From contig CANLCX010000006.1 in the NCBI GenBank assembly GCA_947489315.1, positions 1-64,000 of the forward strand: 64,000 bases of DNA, written 5' to 3'. Positions 29,901 through 46,032 of this stretch are shown here, piece after piece. The position numbers and the translations under genes were made by a program. The notes beneath the pieces were generated by a model, which was given only the letters and a program-made list of their open reading frames with translations, was not told where the DNA came from and searched no databases. The stretch is from an uncultured Sphingomonadaceae bacterium (GTDB lineage: Bacteria > Pseudomonadota > Alphaproteobacteria > Sphingomonadales > Sphingomonadaceae). Position 1 is the first letter of the stretch. Every line of letters begins with the position of its first letter.

Positions 29901-32900
29901 AAACGGGCCCGCGGCATGATGGCCCGCTATATCTGCGAAAACCATCTACAGGATGCCGAAGCACTGAAAGGCTTTGATAGCGACGGCTATCAATATGATG
30001 CTGAAACGAGCACCGAGGACAGCTTGCGCTTCGTGCGTTCATGACTCAAAAGACAGCTGTAATTGTCGGCGCGTCTGGCGGCATTGGCGGCGCCATGGCT
30101 GATGTGCTCGACCAGGAAGACGAATATGATCAGGTCATTCGCTTTTCACGCGGAAGCGATAGCCCTGTCGCACTAGACCTGACATCTGAAGATACGATCG
30201 CATCGGCAGCCGGCTGGCTCAAAGAACAGAATATCAAGCCCAGTCTGGTTTTCGTCGCCACAGGATTGCTGCACAGCGATCAGAACGGCCCAGAGAAGAG
30301 CATGCGAGAGCTCGATACCGACTGGATGCTGCAAACCTACCAGGTCAACGCCATTGGTCCTGCCCTGATTGCCAAACATTTCCTTCCGTTGATGCCCAAA
30401 GACGATGTGACCCGGTTTGCCACCCTATCGGCGCGGGTCGGCAGTATCTCCGACAATCGGCTGGGTGGCTGGTACGGTTATCGCGCTGCGAAAGCGGCAC
30501 TCAACATGATGATTCGCAACCTGTCGATCGAATGGGCGCGCAAGAATAAGCGCAGCATCATTGTCGCCCTGCACCCCGGCACCGTTGATACCGGCCTCAG
30601 CAAGCCATTTCAGAGCAATGTTCCACCCGGAAAACTCTTTGATCCAGAACGCGCCGCGCTGCAATTGCTCGACGTTCTCGATGGCCTGAAACCGGTTGAC
30701 AGCGGCAAGATTTTCGCTTGGGACGGCGAAGAAATCCAACCCTGAATCCCGGCACTGGTTTTTAATGTAAATTCGACCCGAAAAGCTGGCTTTTATAAGC
30801 CGCTTCCTCTAGAAGAACCGCAATCAAAAAACCTATGAAAAAGGCCCGTTTGTGAACGAACAAACCACTGCACCAGAACCGTCTGATATTGAACCGATTG
30901 ATATCGTCGATGAAATGAAATCGAGCTACATGGATTATGCCATGTCGGTTATAGTCAGCCGCGCGCTGCCTGATGTTCGCGACGGTTTGAAGCCCGTCCA
31001 CCGGCGGATATTATTTGCTTCCCAGGAAGGTGGCTTTGTAGCCGGACGGCCTTATCGCAAATGCGCCAAGATTGTCGGCGATGTGATGGGCAATTATCAC
31101 CCCCATGGCGACAGCGCGATTTACATGGCTTTGGCCCGGATGACGCAAGACTGGTCGATGCGGGTACCGTTGATTGATGGTCAGGGTAATTTCGGTTCGA
31201 TGGACCCGGATATGCCGGCCTCCATGCGCTATACAGAGGCACGGCTGAACAAGGTTGCTAACAGCCTGCTCAACGATCTCGACAAAGACACCGTTAATTT
31301 TGTCGATAATTATGACGGCAGCCGCAAGGAACCGTCAGTTCTCCCCGCTCGTTTCCCCAACCTGCTGGTCAACGGTGCCGGTGGTATCGCTGTGGGCATG
31401 GCGACCAATATTCCGCCACATAATCTTGGCGAAGTGATCACAGCCTGTCTCGCGTATATGGACAATTCGGCAATCACAGTGGATGAACTGATCGAAATCA
31501 TTCCCGGTCCGGATTTCCCCACGGCTCCGCTGATATTGGGTCAATCGGGGGCGAAATCGGCCTATAAAGAGGGTCGCGGCTCGATCATGATGCGCGCGCG
31601 CCATGAGATTGAAGAAGGACGCGGCGATAAACGCTCTATTGTTCTAACCTCCATTCCTTTCCAGGTGGGCAAGTCCGGTCTTGTCGAGAAAATTGCGGAA
31701 GCGGCTAAGGACAAGCGGATTGAGGGCGTTTCTGACATTCGTGACGAATCAAGCCGTGCCGGTGTGCGCGTCGTAATCGAATTGAAACGCGACGCGACAG
31801 CTGATGTCGTGCTGAATCAACTCTGGCGCTTCACCCCTGCCCAATCCAGTTTTCCGGCCAATATGCTGGCGATTATGGGTGGGCGGCCAGAAGTCCTCAA
31901 TTTGCGCGATATTATCGAAGCATTTGTTAAGTTTCGCGAAGAAGTCATTACGCGCCGGACCAAATTTGAACTAAACAAAGCCCGCGAACGCGCGCATATC
32001 TTGCTTGGTCTCGTCGTAGCAGTGACCAATATGGACGAAGTCGTACGGATCATTCGCGGATCATCGACACCCGCAGAAGCGCGCGAATCTCTGCTTGCCC
32101 GTGAATGGCCGATTGCCGAAATTGCTGGTTACATTAAACTGGTCGAAGCGATTGAAACGGACATTGAAGGCGATGTTTACAAGCTGTCTGCCATCCAAGT
32201 GAAAGCCATATTGGATCTGCGCCTGCAGAAACTGACCGCTCTTGGCCGGGAAGAAATTGGTGACGAGTTAAAAGAACTTGCGGTTGCTATTGAAGAATAT
32301 CTCTCAATATTAGCGGATCGCGCCAAACTCTATGCGGTGATGCGCGAAGAGCTGGAAACGGTGCGCGACGAATTTGCGACACCGCGGGTCAGCGAAATTA
32401 CCGCCGCCTGGGATGGTCTGGAAGACGAAGACCTGATGGAACGCTCTGAAATGGTCGTGACCGTGACTCACGGTGGTTATATCAAGCGGACGCCGCTTGA
32501 TACGTTCCGTTCGCAGCGCCGCGGCGGCAAAGGCCGGGCCGGCATGGCGACCAAGGACGAGGACGCCATTACCGAATTATTCGTCACATCAACGCATACA
32601 CCGGTCTTGTTCTTCTCCACCCATGGCAAGGTTTATCGCCTGAAAGTCTGGAAACTGCCCGAAGGCGGACCACAGACTAAGGGCCGCCCCATGGTGAACC
32701 TCTTGCCTTTGGCCGAAGGGGAAGCCATTTCAACCGTATTGCCGTTGCCAGAAGACGAAGCGGAATGGGCGAAGCTCCATGTGATGTTTGCAACCGCTAA
32801 GGGCGGTGTGCGACGGAACAGCATGGACAGCTTTACCAATGTGCCATCCAACGGCAAATTCGCGATGAAATTTGATGAAGACAGCGATGATCGCTTGATC

Positions 32901-35900
32901 GGTGTCGAATTGCTGACCGATAATGATGATGTCTTGCTAGCGACCAAAAACGGCAAGGCAATCCGCTTTGCCGGTGATGCTGTACGGTCATTCCAAAGCC
33001 GTACATCGACCGGTGTGCGAGGGATTGCACTAAAGGGCGATGATGAAGTTATCTCGCTGTCGGTTCTGCGCGGGTTTGACGCCTCAACCGAGGAACGCGA
33101 CGCCTATCTGAAAGCCGCGCCTTGGAAAGATAACGAAAATACCTCAGAACTCTCACCAGAACGCCTGGCCGAATTTGCCGAAACCGAAGATTTCATCCTC
33201 ACGGTTTGTGCCAATGGCTATGGCAAACGCTCCAGTGCCTACGAATATCGCCAATCCGGTCGCGGTGGTCAGGGCATACTCAATATCGACAATATCAAGC
33301 GCAACGGTACAGTCATTGCCAGTTTTGAAGCCAAGAATGAAGAGCAGATCATGCTCGTCACCGACCAGGCCAAGCTGATCCGCATGAAAGTCGCGGATAT
33401 GCGCGTGATTGGGCGTAATAGCTCAGGGGTGAAACTATTTGATGTGTCGCCGGGTGAAACCGTTGTTGGCGCGGCCAAAATTGATGAAGAAGACGAGCCG
33501 GAAAACGAAGCAGAAGAGTTGGTCGCTGAGGAATTGGCAGCAGATGCTTCTGCAGAAACGGCCACGGAACCGGAAGCCGGGGATGATCCAGAAACATGAC
33601 CTCAAGCGCGCCGGTCTTTTTGGTTAAAGACGGCGCGCTGAGCTGGCCCGAAGTCGCGCCTATGCGCGAACGAATTTATCCACCTGAAAAACTGATCAAT
33701 ACCCCAATGCACGGCATTGAATGGGCGCATGCGCAACGGCGTGTGCTTCTCTATGTCGATGATATATTATGCGCCGTGGCCGGGATCCATGAACGCGAAG
33801 TGCTTTGCAACGGCCAAAAACTAAGGGTTACGGGGATTGGCGGCGTCATGACTAAACCAGAATTGCAAGGCCAAGGCTATGGCAAGCAGGTCATGCTCCA
33901 TCTCATGACGTTTTTGCGCAACGAGGCACGATGTGCATTTGGTCTTTTGTTCTGCGAAGATCATAATGTTGGTTTTTACAGCAAACTGGGATGGCTCCTA
34001 TTTGAAGGCGATATGGTTGTCGAACAACACGGCAAGACCGGTCCGTTTTCCTTTCGGAACGTCATGGTGCTACCATTGAACGAATCCGCCAGAATATCAG
34101 GTGACATAGACTTATGCGGCCTGCCATGGTGATTTTCAGGCTTGCCTAACAACCAGAAAGATTATCTCATGTCGATCAACGTTATTCCATCAGGCCAAGC
34201 CTGCGGCGCTGCAATAACCGGTGTTGATCTGTCAAAGCCCCTCACCGATGCACAAGTGGCTGAAATTCGGGCCGCATGGCTCGAGCATCATGTCCTATCT
34301 TTTCCCGGACAGGATATTTCCGATGATGATCTAGAACGCTTCACGCTCTATTTCGGCGGATTTGGACATGATCCGTTTTTTGATCCGATTGGGGGTCGCG
34401 AGCATATTGCCGCAATCCGCCGCGACGCGAATGAAAAATCACCACTTTTTGCCGAAAATTGGCACAGTGACTGGAGTTTTCAGGAACATCCGCCCGCTGG
34501 TACGTGCCTGCGGAGTATTACGATACCCCCGACTGGCGGTGATACTCTATTCGCCAATCAACATGCAGCGCTTGACGTCATGCCGTCAGACCTGCGCGCA
34601 AAGCTGGAAGGCAAGATTGCAATTCACAGCGCGCAGCTCGCCTATGCGCCAGATGGGGCCTATGGAGAAAAGGATGAAGATCGCAGCATGGCAATCCGTC
34701 CGGACGAATCAGCGCGCGAAACGAGGCTTCATCCGCTGATTCGCGCGCATCCGGAAACGGGCAGGCTCGGGCTGTTCAGTTGCATGGGTTATATTATAGG
34801 TTTTGAAGACATGACGCAGGAAGAAGCCCTGCCCCTGCTGCAAGAACTATATGCTTGGCAGAGTAGCGATGAGTTTGTCTATCGCCATAAATGGGAACCC
34901 GGCATGCTGGTGATGTGGGATAATCGCTCGGTGCTACACTGCGCTACTGGCGGTTACGAAGGCCATGACCGGCTGCTCCATCGCACCACGATCGCGGCTT
35001 ATGGGCATTAAGGGTTGGGGACGTGCATTTCTTTGCGCAATGTCCGTACAACGCCGGTCACAATCAGGAACTGTCCGACATAATAGAGTGGCCATATCGT
35101 CCAGGATGGGATGATCGATTCTTGCAAAAAGCCCATTTCAGCAAAGATAAACAGGTCAGATACAACAAATAGCAGCGCGCCGATGCCAACGCGATAGCGC
35201 GGGAAGCTGCTGGTCCACGCCATTGCCGCCATGACCGCTAGAAACAGACTGTAAATCGCCAAACCCAGCGCTTCGGTGCGCTCAAAAGGTAGTGACCAGG
35301 AAATGAACATGGTGATCGGGACCAGTAATATGGCAAAGGCTTTCTGACTGAATGCCGTCTTCTCTCGTCGATGCAGGGAATAAAGCCAGATGGCGATACA
35401 ATGGCCGACGATGAAAGCCCCTGCCCCCGCCATGAGGTCAAATTCGATCAGCATATCGCCCAAAGCCCCAAAGGCCATGACGGCAGCAATGAGTTTCCCT
35501 TCGAAATTATGCGACCGACGCAGCGCGTAAACGGCAAGGAAACTAACCGCTGCGCCTTTCCAGAACATAAGATACATGCCTGGAAAATCACTATCCTTCA
35601 CAAAAAAATAGCTGATCCCGAACAACAGGCTAAGCAGCAAATAGGGCCGGGACTCGATGATCGCGCGTTTCATTCCACCGGCCTATCATGCTCTCTCCCT
35701 CTCTGCCAGATTGACTTTTACTCCATCCCGCAACACAGAGACGCCATGACACAGGTACATATTATTGGCGGCGGTCTCGCCGGATCAGAAGCAGCATGGC
35801 AATTGGCGCAGGCGGGCATAAAAGTGCGCCTGTCCGAAATGCGAGGATCTGGTGAAATGACACCGGCACACCAGACGGACGGACTAGCCGAACTCGTCTG

Positions 35901-38900
35901 TTCAAACAGCTTCCGCTCGGATGATGCGGAGAAAAATGCGGTAGGCTTGCTTCACGCAGAAATGCGGGACCTGGGCTCGATCATCATGGGTGAAGGCGAC
36001 AAACATCGTCTTCCCGCTGGATCTGCATTGGCCGTTGACCGTGATCATTTCTCCGAAGGTGTCACTAAGGCGCTGAGCGAACACCCCAATATCGAGATTG
36101 TCCGAGAGCGGATTGACCAACTGCCCCAAGAAGGTCTGACAATCGTGGCCACCGGTCCGCTCACTGCGATGACGCTAGCGGAGAGCATTGGTGCGGCAAC
36201 CGGCGAAGATTCTCTCGCCTTTTTCGACGCCATTGCGCCAATTGCTTATAAAGACAGCATCAACATGGATATCGCCTGGATGCAGTCGCGCTGGGACAAA
36301 GTCGGCCCGGAAGGCGACGGCAAAGACTATATTAATTGCCCGATGGACCGCGACCAATATGAAACGTTCATTCAAGGCCTGCTCGACGGTGAGAAAACCG
36401 ACTTCAAGGAATGGGAGAAAAATACCCCCTATTTCGAAGGTTGCATGCCAATTGAAGTCATGGCGTCACGTGGCCCTGAAACCCTGCGTTTTGGGCCGAT
36501 GAAGCCGGTTGGCCTGACCAACGCCCATACCGGCGAGAGTGCCTATGCCGTCGTGCAACTGCGTCAGGATAATGCGCTCGGTACGTTGTGGAATATGGTC
36601 GGATTTCAGACAAAGTTGAAATATGGCGCGCAGGCCGATCTGTTGCGCTCAATCCCGGGTCTTGAAAATGCGGAATTCGCCCGGATGGGTGGGTTGCATC
36701 GCAACACCTTTATCAACGCACCCAAACTGCTCGATAAAGAAATGCGCCTGAAAAAAGCACCTCATATTCGCTTTGCTGGCCAGATCACCGGCTGCGAGGG
36801 TTATGTTGAAAGCGCAGCGGTTGGCCTGATGGTCGGGCGCATGATGGCGGCGGAAATCAAAGGCGAAGAATTTCCTTATCCACCACAAACGACCGCTTTC
36901 GGGGCCTTGCTGTCCCACATTACTGGCGGGGCTGATGCCCGGGACTATCAACCGATGAATGTCAATTTCGGTCTATTCCCGCCCTTTGAGCAGCGCATCA
37001 AAAAGAAAGAGCGGAAAGAAGCATACACCGCTCGCGCCCGCAAAGATTTTGCAGAGTGGCACCAATCATCGAAAAGTGAACCGCAAGCCGCCTAGCATTT
37101 ACACCGCTGGGGAGCCGTTCGTTTGGGCCGCGTGGTGCGGAACTCGGCCCGAGTCAATTGGCCATCGCCATCTTTATCGGCCCCGGCAAATCGGTCACTG
37201 GTTGTCGCGGCCCATTCTTCAAAGGTCAGCAAGTTATTGCCGTCCTTATCAAGCGCTTTAAACGCTTTGGTGCGACTGCTCATCAATTCGAGCCGGGTAA
37301 TAACCCCATCGCGATTGCGGTCATATCTATTAAACCGCCGCTCTTCCCGCGATGCTTTATAGGCTTTTGGAGGAGTTGGCGGTGCCGGACCCAATATAGG
37401 GGCACTCTCATCAGCTTCTGGCAAACCTTCTGGCTCTCTTACTTCTGGTGGAGGCGGCGCATCAGGAATCACAACCTCCTGTCCGCTGGCACCGATCCAC
37501 AAGAATAATCCAGCAGTCATCAACAACATCATACTCGCGGCGCCAGCGACATATCGTTTCATGTGCCGCTTGTTCCTTTCCGCTGTTTCCTATGGTGTTA
37601 ACAGCCGGTTACGCCGTGCCAGATGATTCTACTTGCAACCCTTGGCCGATAAAGATCGGCTGTTAACGACCCTTTTGTGGCATCGCTCTGCGCCAATTTA
37701 CAGAAAATTGAGAGCGGTCGTCCGCTACTGTCAAAACGAACGGATGATGTTGCACCATAAAGCTTCTGGCATCTTTCAAACGCCTGCTCACGCATAGCAG
37801 GGTCGCTGCAGTGCCGCGCAAAATCCCACAAGGCCCAGCCCCGCGCGCCTTTTTTCTGTTCATCATTCAGCGTGTCACTGCGTCCGAGCGCGAACTGAAA
37901 AGCCCCTTCCCCGCGCTTGCTTGCATATTGGTCAAATTGCCGGTCATCCCACGGGAAGTCGTCCAACAAAAACGCCCACCCTTCCAAAAGGTCCAATAAA
38001 GGAGCCAGATCAGCCCCTTGCTGTTCCGCTTCATTAATCAGCGCAACTAAAGGTTCACCGCTCGGACGCTCTTCAGCCGCCTTGGTTAAAATATCCCGCC
38101 ACCAGGTTAACCGCATTTGTCCAATCAAAGTTTCCGAGGTGGAACGGATAACATCTGCAAATCTCGAATCGAGTGCAAAAGCAAGAGCATAGCGAGAGCG
38201 ATTCTCGCGTTTTGCATAAGCCAAGACCAACCGTCGCAACGGATCCAGTTGTAAAAATACGTCACTCATCAAGATGCCGTCGACAGTTTTATGCCGGAAA
38301 TCAAGGTAAAGATCTCTTTAACCATAGGCCTTGGTCAGCCGCTAACCCTTTTCTCCGTATCAGACACGCTGAATTGAAATCCAACTGCGTGAAATAGTTA
38401 CGCACAGATTATGAGGCCAGGGGCATGGTTACGAAGAACGAGATCAAATCGCAGAAGTCCTTTTTGCAAAGACTACGGTCTGACGTCGCCGGTAATACTT
38501 TGGCGATGGGTGCTGCCGCCTTATTCCCGATCATGGGCCTCGTCGGCGGCGGCGTCGATATGGGGCGTGCCTATATGGCGAAGGCGCGCTTGCAGCAGGC
38601 CTGTGATGCAGGTGCGCTTGCCGGTCGGCGTAACATGACCCAGGACACAATGACCGCTGCGGATATTGCCGAAGCCCAAAAGTTTTTTGATTTCAACTTC
38701 CCTGAGGAATCATTCGGTTCGACGAAGTTTGATGCGACGGTAACAGATAAAGACGGAACAGTAGCCTCCGTGAACAAGCTCGTTTTCAAAGATGGCGCCG
38801 ATGTACGGGTGGTCGAGGGAGAAGCCCAGACAACTATCAAGACAACATTGATGAGGGTCTTTGGCTATGAAAATATGGTCATCAAAACGGACTGCAGCAG

Positions 38901-41900
38901 TCGTTTGGACGTCGGTAATGTTGATGTGATGATGGTTCTTGACGTTACCGGATCTATGGGTAGCAGTGTGTCTGATGGAGGCTCCAGATTGGATGCGCTT
39001 CAGGTAGCAGTGGAAGACTTTTACGGTATTTTAGGGCCGGGCGGAGGATCGTCTGGCGAACAAATCCGTTATGGTTTTGTACCCTATTCCAGCACGGTCA
39101 ATGTGGGAGAGATTCTCTATGATGCCGATCCAGATTGGCTCGTCGGTGGCAACTTAAATGAGCGCGCCACTTATCAAACACGCGCAGCGGTGTTTGAAGT
39201 GGAGGATAAAACCGCTCCTGGATATTCACTGGTAGAAAATGATTTTGTCGAGAGCTTAGCACAATTGGATGGTCCGGAATGTACGGGTCGCTATGCTGAA
39301 AATCTAAATGTAGATACATATTTTGTTCCCAATCCCGACGGCAATCCATTGCTGATTTCAGAGACAAGAGACGGCAACCTTAAGACCAGGGTGACTGATA
39401 CATTCAGTTACAGAAGCTGGAACGGCAGCACCAATGCACCACCAGCCAATGCGATTGGGTCATCGTTCTGGGAACGGTGCGAGCGTAATCGCAAAAGAAC
39501 AACGGAAATCATACCGGTTGTGCAAGTCGATAAATGGGAGCCTGGAGCGGTCCGTATCTCGGATTGGGTTTACGGCGAGTTGACACATGATGTTTACGAC
39601 TTCGTACGGTCTATCAAACCTGGCAATCCAGCGGCTCAAAACCCCACGACCGCAGCTGAGGATCTAGTGCGTTGGGGTGGCTGTATTGTCGAACGCCAAT
39701 CCAATAACACAATAACAACGGCTACCAATACAATTCCATCGGATGCGTTGGATCTACAAATAGACTTGTTGCCTACGGATTTAGCTTCGAAATGGTCTCC
39801 GTTTTTGCCCGATGTAATATATAAGGGAGTAGATGACAAATTTACGGTCAGCGGAGACTCCGGAGTTTGCCCCGCTCCAGCCCGAAGATTGCAATCCTAT
39901 GCGACCTATGACGATGGCTCTTCAAATGATCTTGAGAGTTACATCTCGAGCTTGCAAGATGGCGGATTCACCAATCATACTATTGGTATGATTTGGGGGG
40001 CTCGTTTGTTATCGGCGGAAGGATTATTTGCTTCAGACAACTTGTCCGCACCCAATGGCTTCAGCATTGGTCGACACGTGGTATTCATGACCGACGGATC
40101 AATGGTTATTCGGCAGAACAACTATGGTGCCTATGGATATCAGAAACTCGATGATAGTATCGCGCCAGCAGATTCCGGGGACACCGAATTAAAAGCTCGC
40201 CAAGAACATCGTTTCCAATTGATGTGTGCTGCAACCAGAGCAAAGGGCTGGACCATCTGGGTTGTACAATTTGGTGTTACCAGCGTCACGCCTAACATGT
40301 TGGCCTGCGCCAGCAGCCCCGGCAACGCGTCTGCGGCGACCGATAGAGCATCTTTGCAGGCCGCGTTCGCGAATATCGCTCAGAAAATTGGTGGATTGAG
40401 GTTGTCAAACTAATGACCATAGAAACAAAAAAAGCGCGCCTGGATCGGGATGAAAACGGCGCTACGCTCATGGAATTCGGCTTGATCGCTGGTCCATTGA
40501 TAACGCTCTTGTTGGGTATCATGGATATTGGATATCAAGGTTATTTGGACACAATGTCCAAATCCATCATGCATCAAGTTGCTCGTCAGGCTTCTGTTGG
40601 TGGAAAATCTGTGGCGGATATCGAAGCAGAGATAGAAGCTGGTCTTGAGCCCCTATTATTGAAGAACGCTCGCGTTGATGTTTCGGTTAGAAGTTATTTC
40701 GATTTTACGAATATCGGGAAGCCTGAAAAATTGACGAAAGACGTAAATGGCGATGGCAATCTTGATAGCGGTGACTGTTATCTCGATGGCAATGATAACC
40801 AGGTGTTCGACGTCAATACAGGCCGAGGCGGAACTGGCGGGCCGGATGATATTGTGAACTACGAAATCACGATTGTTTCGCCCCGTATTTTCCCGCTCGC
40901 TGGACTATTCGGCGGCAGCAAAGACATGAAAAGCTACAATGCAACCGCGGTTCGGAATCAGCCTTATGGTTCACAGGTTCCAGACCCTGAATTGTGCGAG
41001 GAATAAACGTTATGACGATATTGGAAGACTCTATCCTCAAAAAATTCGTTCCTGACAACCGTACAACGCGGTTCGTCAAAAAGCTGCATGAGGACAAAAG
41101 CGGTCTTGCGTTGATCGAGTTTGCTTTTTTGGCTCCGTTCATGTTGACCGTTGGTCTAACCGGAATGGAGACAGCCAATCTGGCTGTCGGGCATTTGCAG
41201 GTTAGTCAGGTTGCGATGTTGGTTGCAGACAATGCATCGCGCGTTCGAAGCTCTATTGATGAAGCGGATATCCGGGAAATTTTTACCGGTGCCGATCTTA
41301 CGGGCAGCAGTATCGATTTTTCACCTAATGCAAGGATCATCCTGTCGAACCTCGAGCATAATGGATTATCTGGCTCTGATGAAGGCCAATGGATACGCTG
41401 GCAGCGCTGCTACGGGGGCAACACAAATTATAGCTCGACCTATGGAAACGAGGGCGATGGTGAAACAGATTCTTCCCTTTCTTCCGGCATAGGCCCAGTT
41501 GGTCAAAAAATATCGGCAACTGCAGCATCAGCGGTCAATTTTGTCGAAGTCGTATACGACTATAAACCTTTGATATCTGATCGCTTTTTTGGGAATATTG
41601 TCATTAGGTACGAAAGTGCATTTGTTGCGCGCGAACGCAATGATCACTCGATGAAGAACGCTAGCAACATCCCCGCCAGCCAAACGTGGACATGTGATCG
41701 TTATGCCGTCATCACCTGATTTCCGGTTCTACCGGTAACACACCTTCTTAGCCGCTGTAATAATCCGATCGCTGTCAATCAGTGCCGCTTTTTCCAGATT
41801 GGCCGCATAAGGTAGCGGGACATCTTCGTTGGTCACACGCGCGACTGGGGCGTCGAGATCGTCGAAGCCTTCTTCCATACAAACCGCGATAATCTCGCTG

Positions 41901-44718
41901 GCTATGGAACAAGTGGGCCAGCCTTCCTCAGCGACCACCAATCGGTTGGTTTTCTTCAAACTGTTCAGCACCGTTGCGGTATCGAGCGGCCGCAATGTCC
42001 TTAGATCGATGACTTCGGCATCAATCCCTACCTCCGCCAGCTTATCTGCCGCTTCCAATGATAGTCCAACGCCAATAGAATAGCTCACGATCGTTACATC
42101 AGCGCCTTCACGCATGATCCGGGCTTTCCCGATGGGGAGCGTATAATCATCGATATCCGGAATTTCGAACGACCGACCATAAAGAAGCTCGTTTTCCAAG
42201 AAGACCACGGGGTCAGGACATTGGATCGCCGCCTTTAATAAGCCCTTGGCATCCGCCGCATCATAAGGCGCAATAACAATCAGGCCGGGAACACTGGCAT
42301 ACCAAGGTCCGTAATTCTGGCTATGCTGCGCTCCAACGCGGGATGCCGCGCCATTGGGGCCGCGAAACACGATCGGGCAACGCATTTGACCGCCAGACAT
42401 ATAATTGGTCTTGGCGGCAGAATTGATAATTTGATCGATGGCCTGCATCGCAAAGTTGAAAGTCATGAACTCGACAACGGGTTTTAATCCACCCATCGCG
42501 GCACCGGCGCCAATACCAGCAAAGCCATGTTCGGTAATCGGCGTATCAATGACCCGTTTTCCGCCAAATTCAGCAAGCAACCCTTGCGTAACCTTATAGG
42601 CGCCCTGATATTCCGCGACCTCTTCACCCATTACAAAGACGCGATCATCCTTGCGCATTTCTTCTGCCATCGCATCGCGCAACGCTTCGCGGACGGTGAT
42701 GGTGGTCATGGCTGTACCTTCCGGAACGGAGGGATCTTCGGCACGAGACACTGGAGCCGCCGGAGCGACTTCTGCTATTTCAGGCGCCGGCTCTGGTGCT
42801 GCTTCTTTAGGAGCCGGTGCCGGCTTAACAGCGGGACTTTCATCCTCATCCTCACCTGTCATTTCGGCAATCACCGCCCCAACAGCTACATTGTCAGTGC
42901 CTTCGGCAATCAATATTTTGGAAATCACACCCTCATCGACCGCTTCAAATTCCATCGTCGCTTTGTCAGTTTCAATCTCTGCCAATATGTCACCGGAGCG
43001 AACATAATCGCCCTCTTTGACCAGCCATTTGGCAAGCGTGCCTTCTTCCATCGTTGGCGACAGCGCGGGCATTTTTAATTCGATCGCCATCAATATTGCT
43101 CCACCAACACGTCAGTATAAAGTTCAGCCGCTTCAGGTTCGGGAGATTCTTCGGCAAAATCAGCCGCCTCCATCACCGTTTTCCGGACCTTTTTATCCAG
43201 TGCTTTCAGATCTTCTTCTTTCACGCCTTGCTTCATCAACATGGCCTTCAGGCGTTCGATGGGATCAGATTTTTCGCGCACATCCTGTACCTCATCGCGG
43301 CTGCGATATTTGGCGGGATCGGACATCGAGTGGCCGCGATAGCGATAGGTTTTGAGTTCCATCAACACCGGCCCTTTGCCGGCGCGCACATATTTCAATG
43401 CTTCTTCGACCGCACCACGCACCGCCAAGACATCCATCCCGTCAACCTGCATGCCAGGAATGCGGAAACTCTCACCGCGCCGATAAAGCTGGTCTTCAGA
43501 CGAGGAGCGATTGACGCTTGTTCCCATTGCATATTGGTTATTCTCAATCACGAAAATCACCGGCAGTTTCCAAAGCTCAGCCATATTAAAGCTCTCGTAA
43601 ACCTGCCCCTGGTTGGATGCACCATCGCCGAAATAAGCGAGGCAGACGCCTCCATCTTCTCGATATTTATGGCCGAAGGCAAGACCGGTGCCGAGCGACA
43701 CTTGCGCCCCAACGATACCATGACCACCATAAAAGCCATGGTCGACGGAGAACATATGCATCGAACCGCCCTTGCCTTTCGATATACCCGAAGCGCGACC
43801 AGTCAGTTCCGCCATGACGACGTTTGGATCAATGCCGCAGGCAAGCATATGACCATGGTCCCGATAGCCAGTAATCACGCTATCTTTGCCAGGCTCAATC
43901 GCGGATTGCAGTCCTGTGACCACAGCTTCCTGACCGATATAAAGGTGACAAAAACCGCCGATCAGGCCCAAGCCATATAGCTGTCCTGCCTTTTCCTCAA
44001 AGCGCCGAATGAGCAGCATCTGCTCGTAAAATTCCATCAATTCGGGCTTGGTGGCCTTGTAAAGCGGCGTTTTCAGCACCGCTGCTCGGCTAGCCGTCTT
44101 TGCGGGAGCCTTTTTTGGCGCAGCTTTTACTGACGCTTTGGATTTCGATGGGGCTTTCTGGGGAGTTTTTGCCACGCTTGTCATTTCCTGTATTTCAGAT
44201 GTGCAATACCATAAACAGATAGGGACAAATTCCCAAGCGTAATAGGTTGGAAAACACACAAAAAACCAGATTGGTTCGATAAGTCTATTTTAGCGGAACA
44301 ATAATCTCATCAGGGTGGACAAAATTTCCCTCTTTCCGAAGCAATTCGCCAACCAGATCAGGGTCAGCGCCGTTAGGATCAAGCAATCTAACGCGGTTTT
44401 TCAATGCATCGCGTTCCACTTCAAGGGCGGCGAGCTCTACCTGCCGTTCTTGCAGTGAACTACTATACTCGCCCCAAGCAAGAACACCGGTAGGCCCAAG
44501 TACTGCATAGCCAGCAATGGCGAGCAATGTCAGCAGCGCAAAACCAGGGCCCAGCGCCGCTTTGATCAATCCACCAATTTTTTCTTTCTGGGCCATATTC
44601 TCTCTTGAATCAGAATATTGATTCGCTGGCAAGCGCGTTAACACTTTTATTGTCCAAAGGCTGCAACAAGCCGCCGAAGCGACGTGCAGGTAGGCCCGTT
44701 ATTGCAAAGCTAACGTCA

Positions 44719-46032
<1,314 letters not shown>
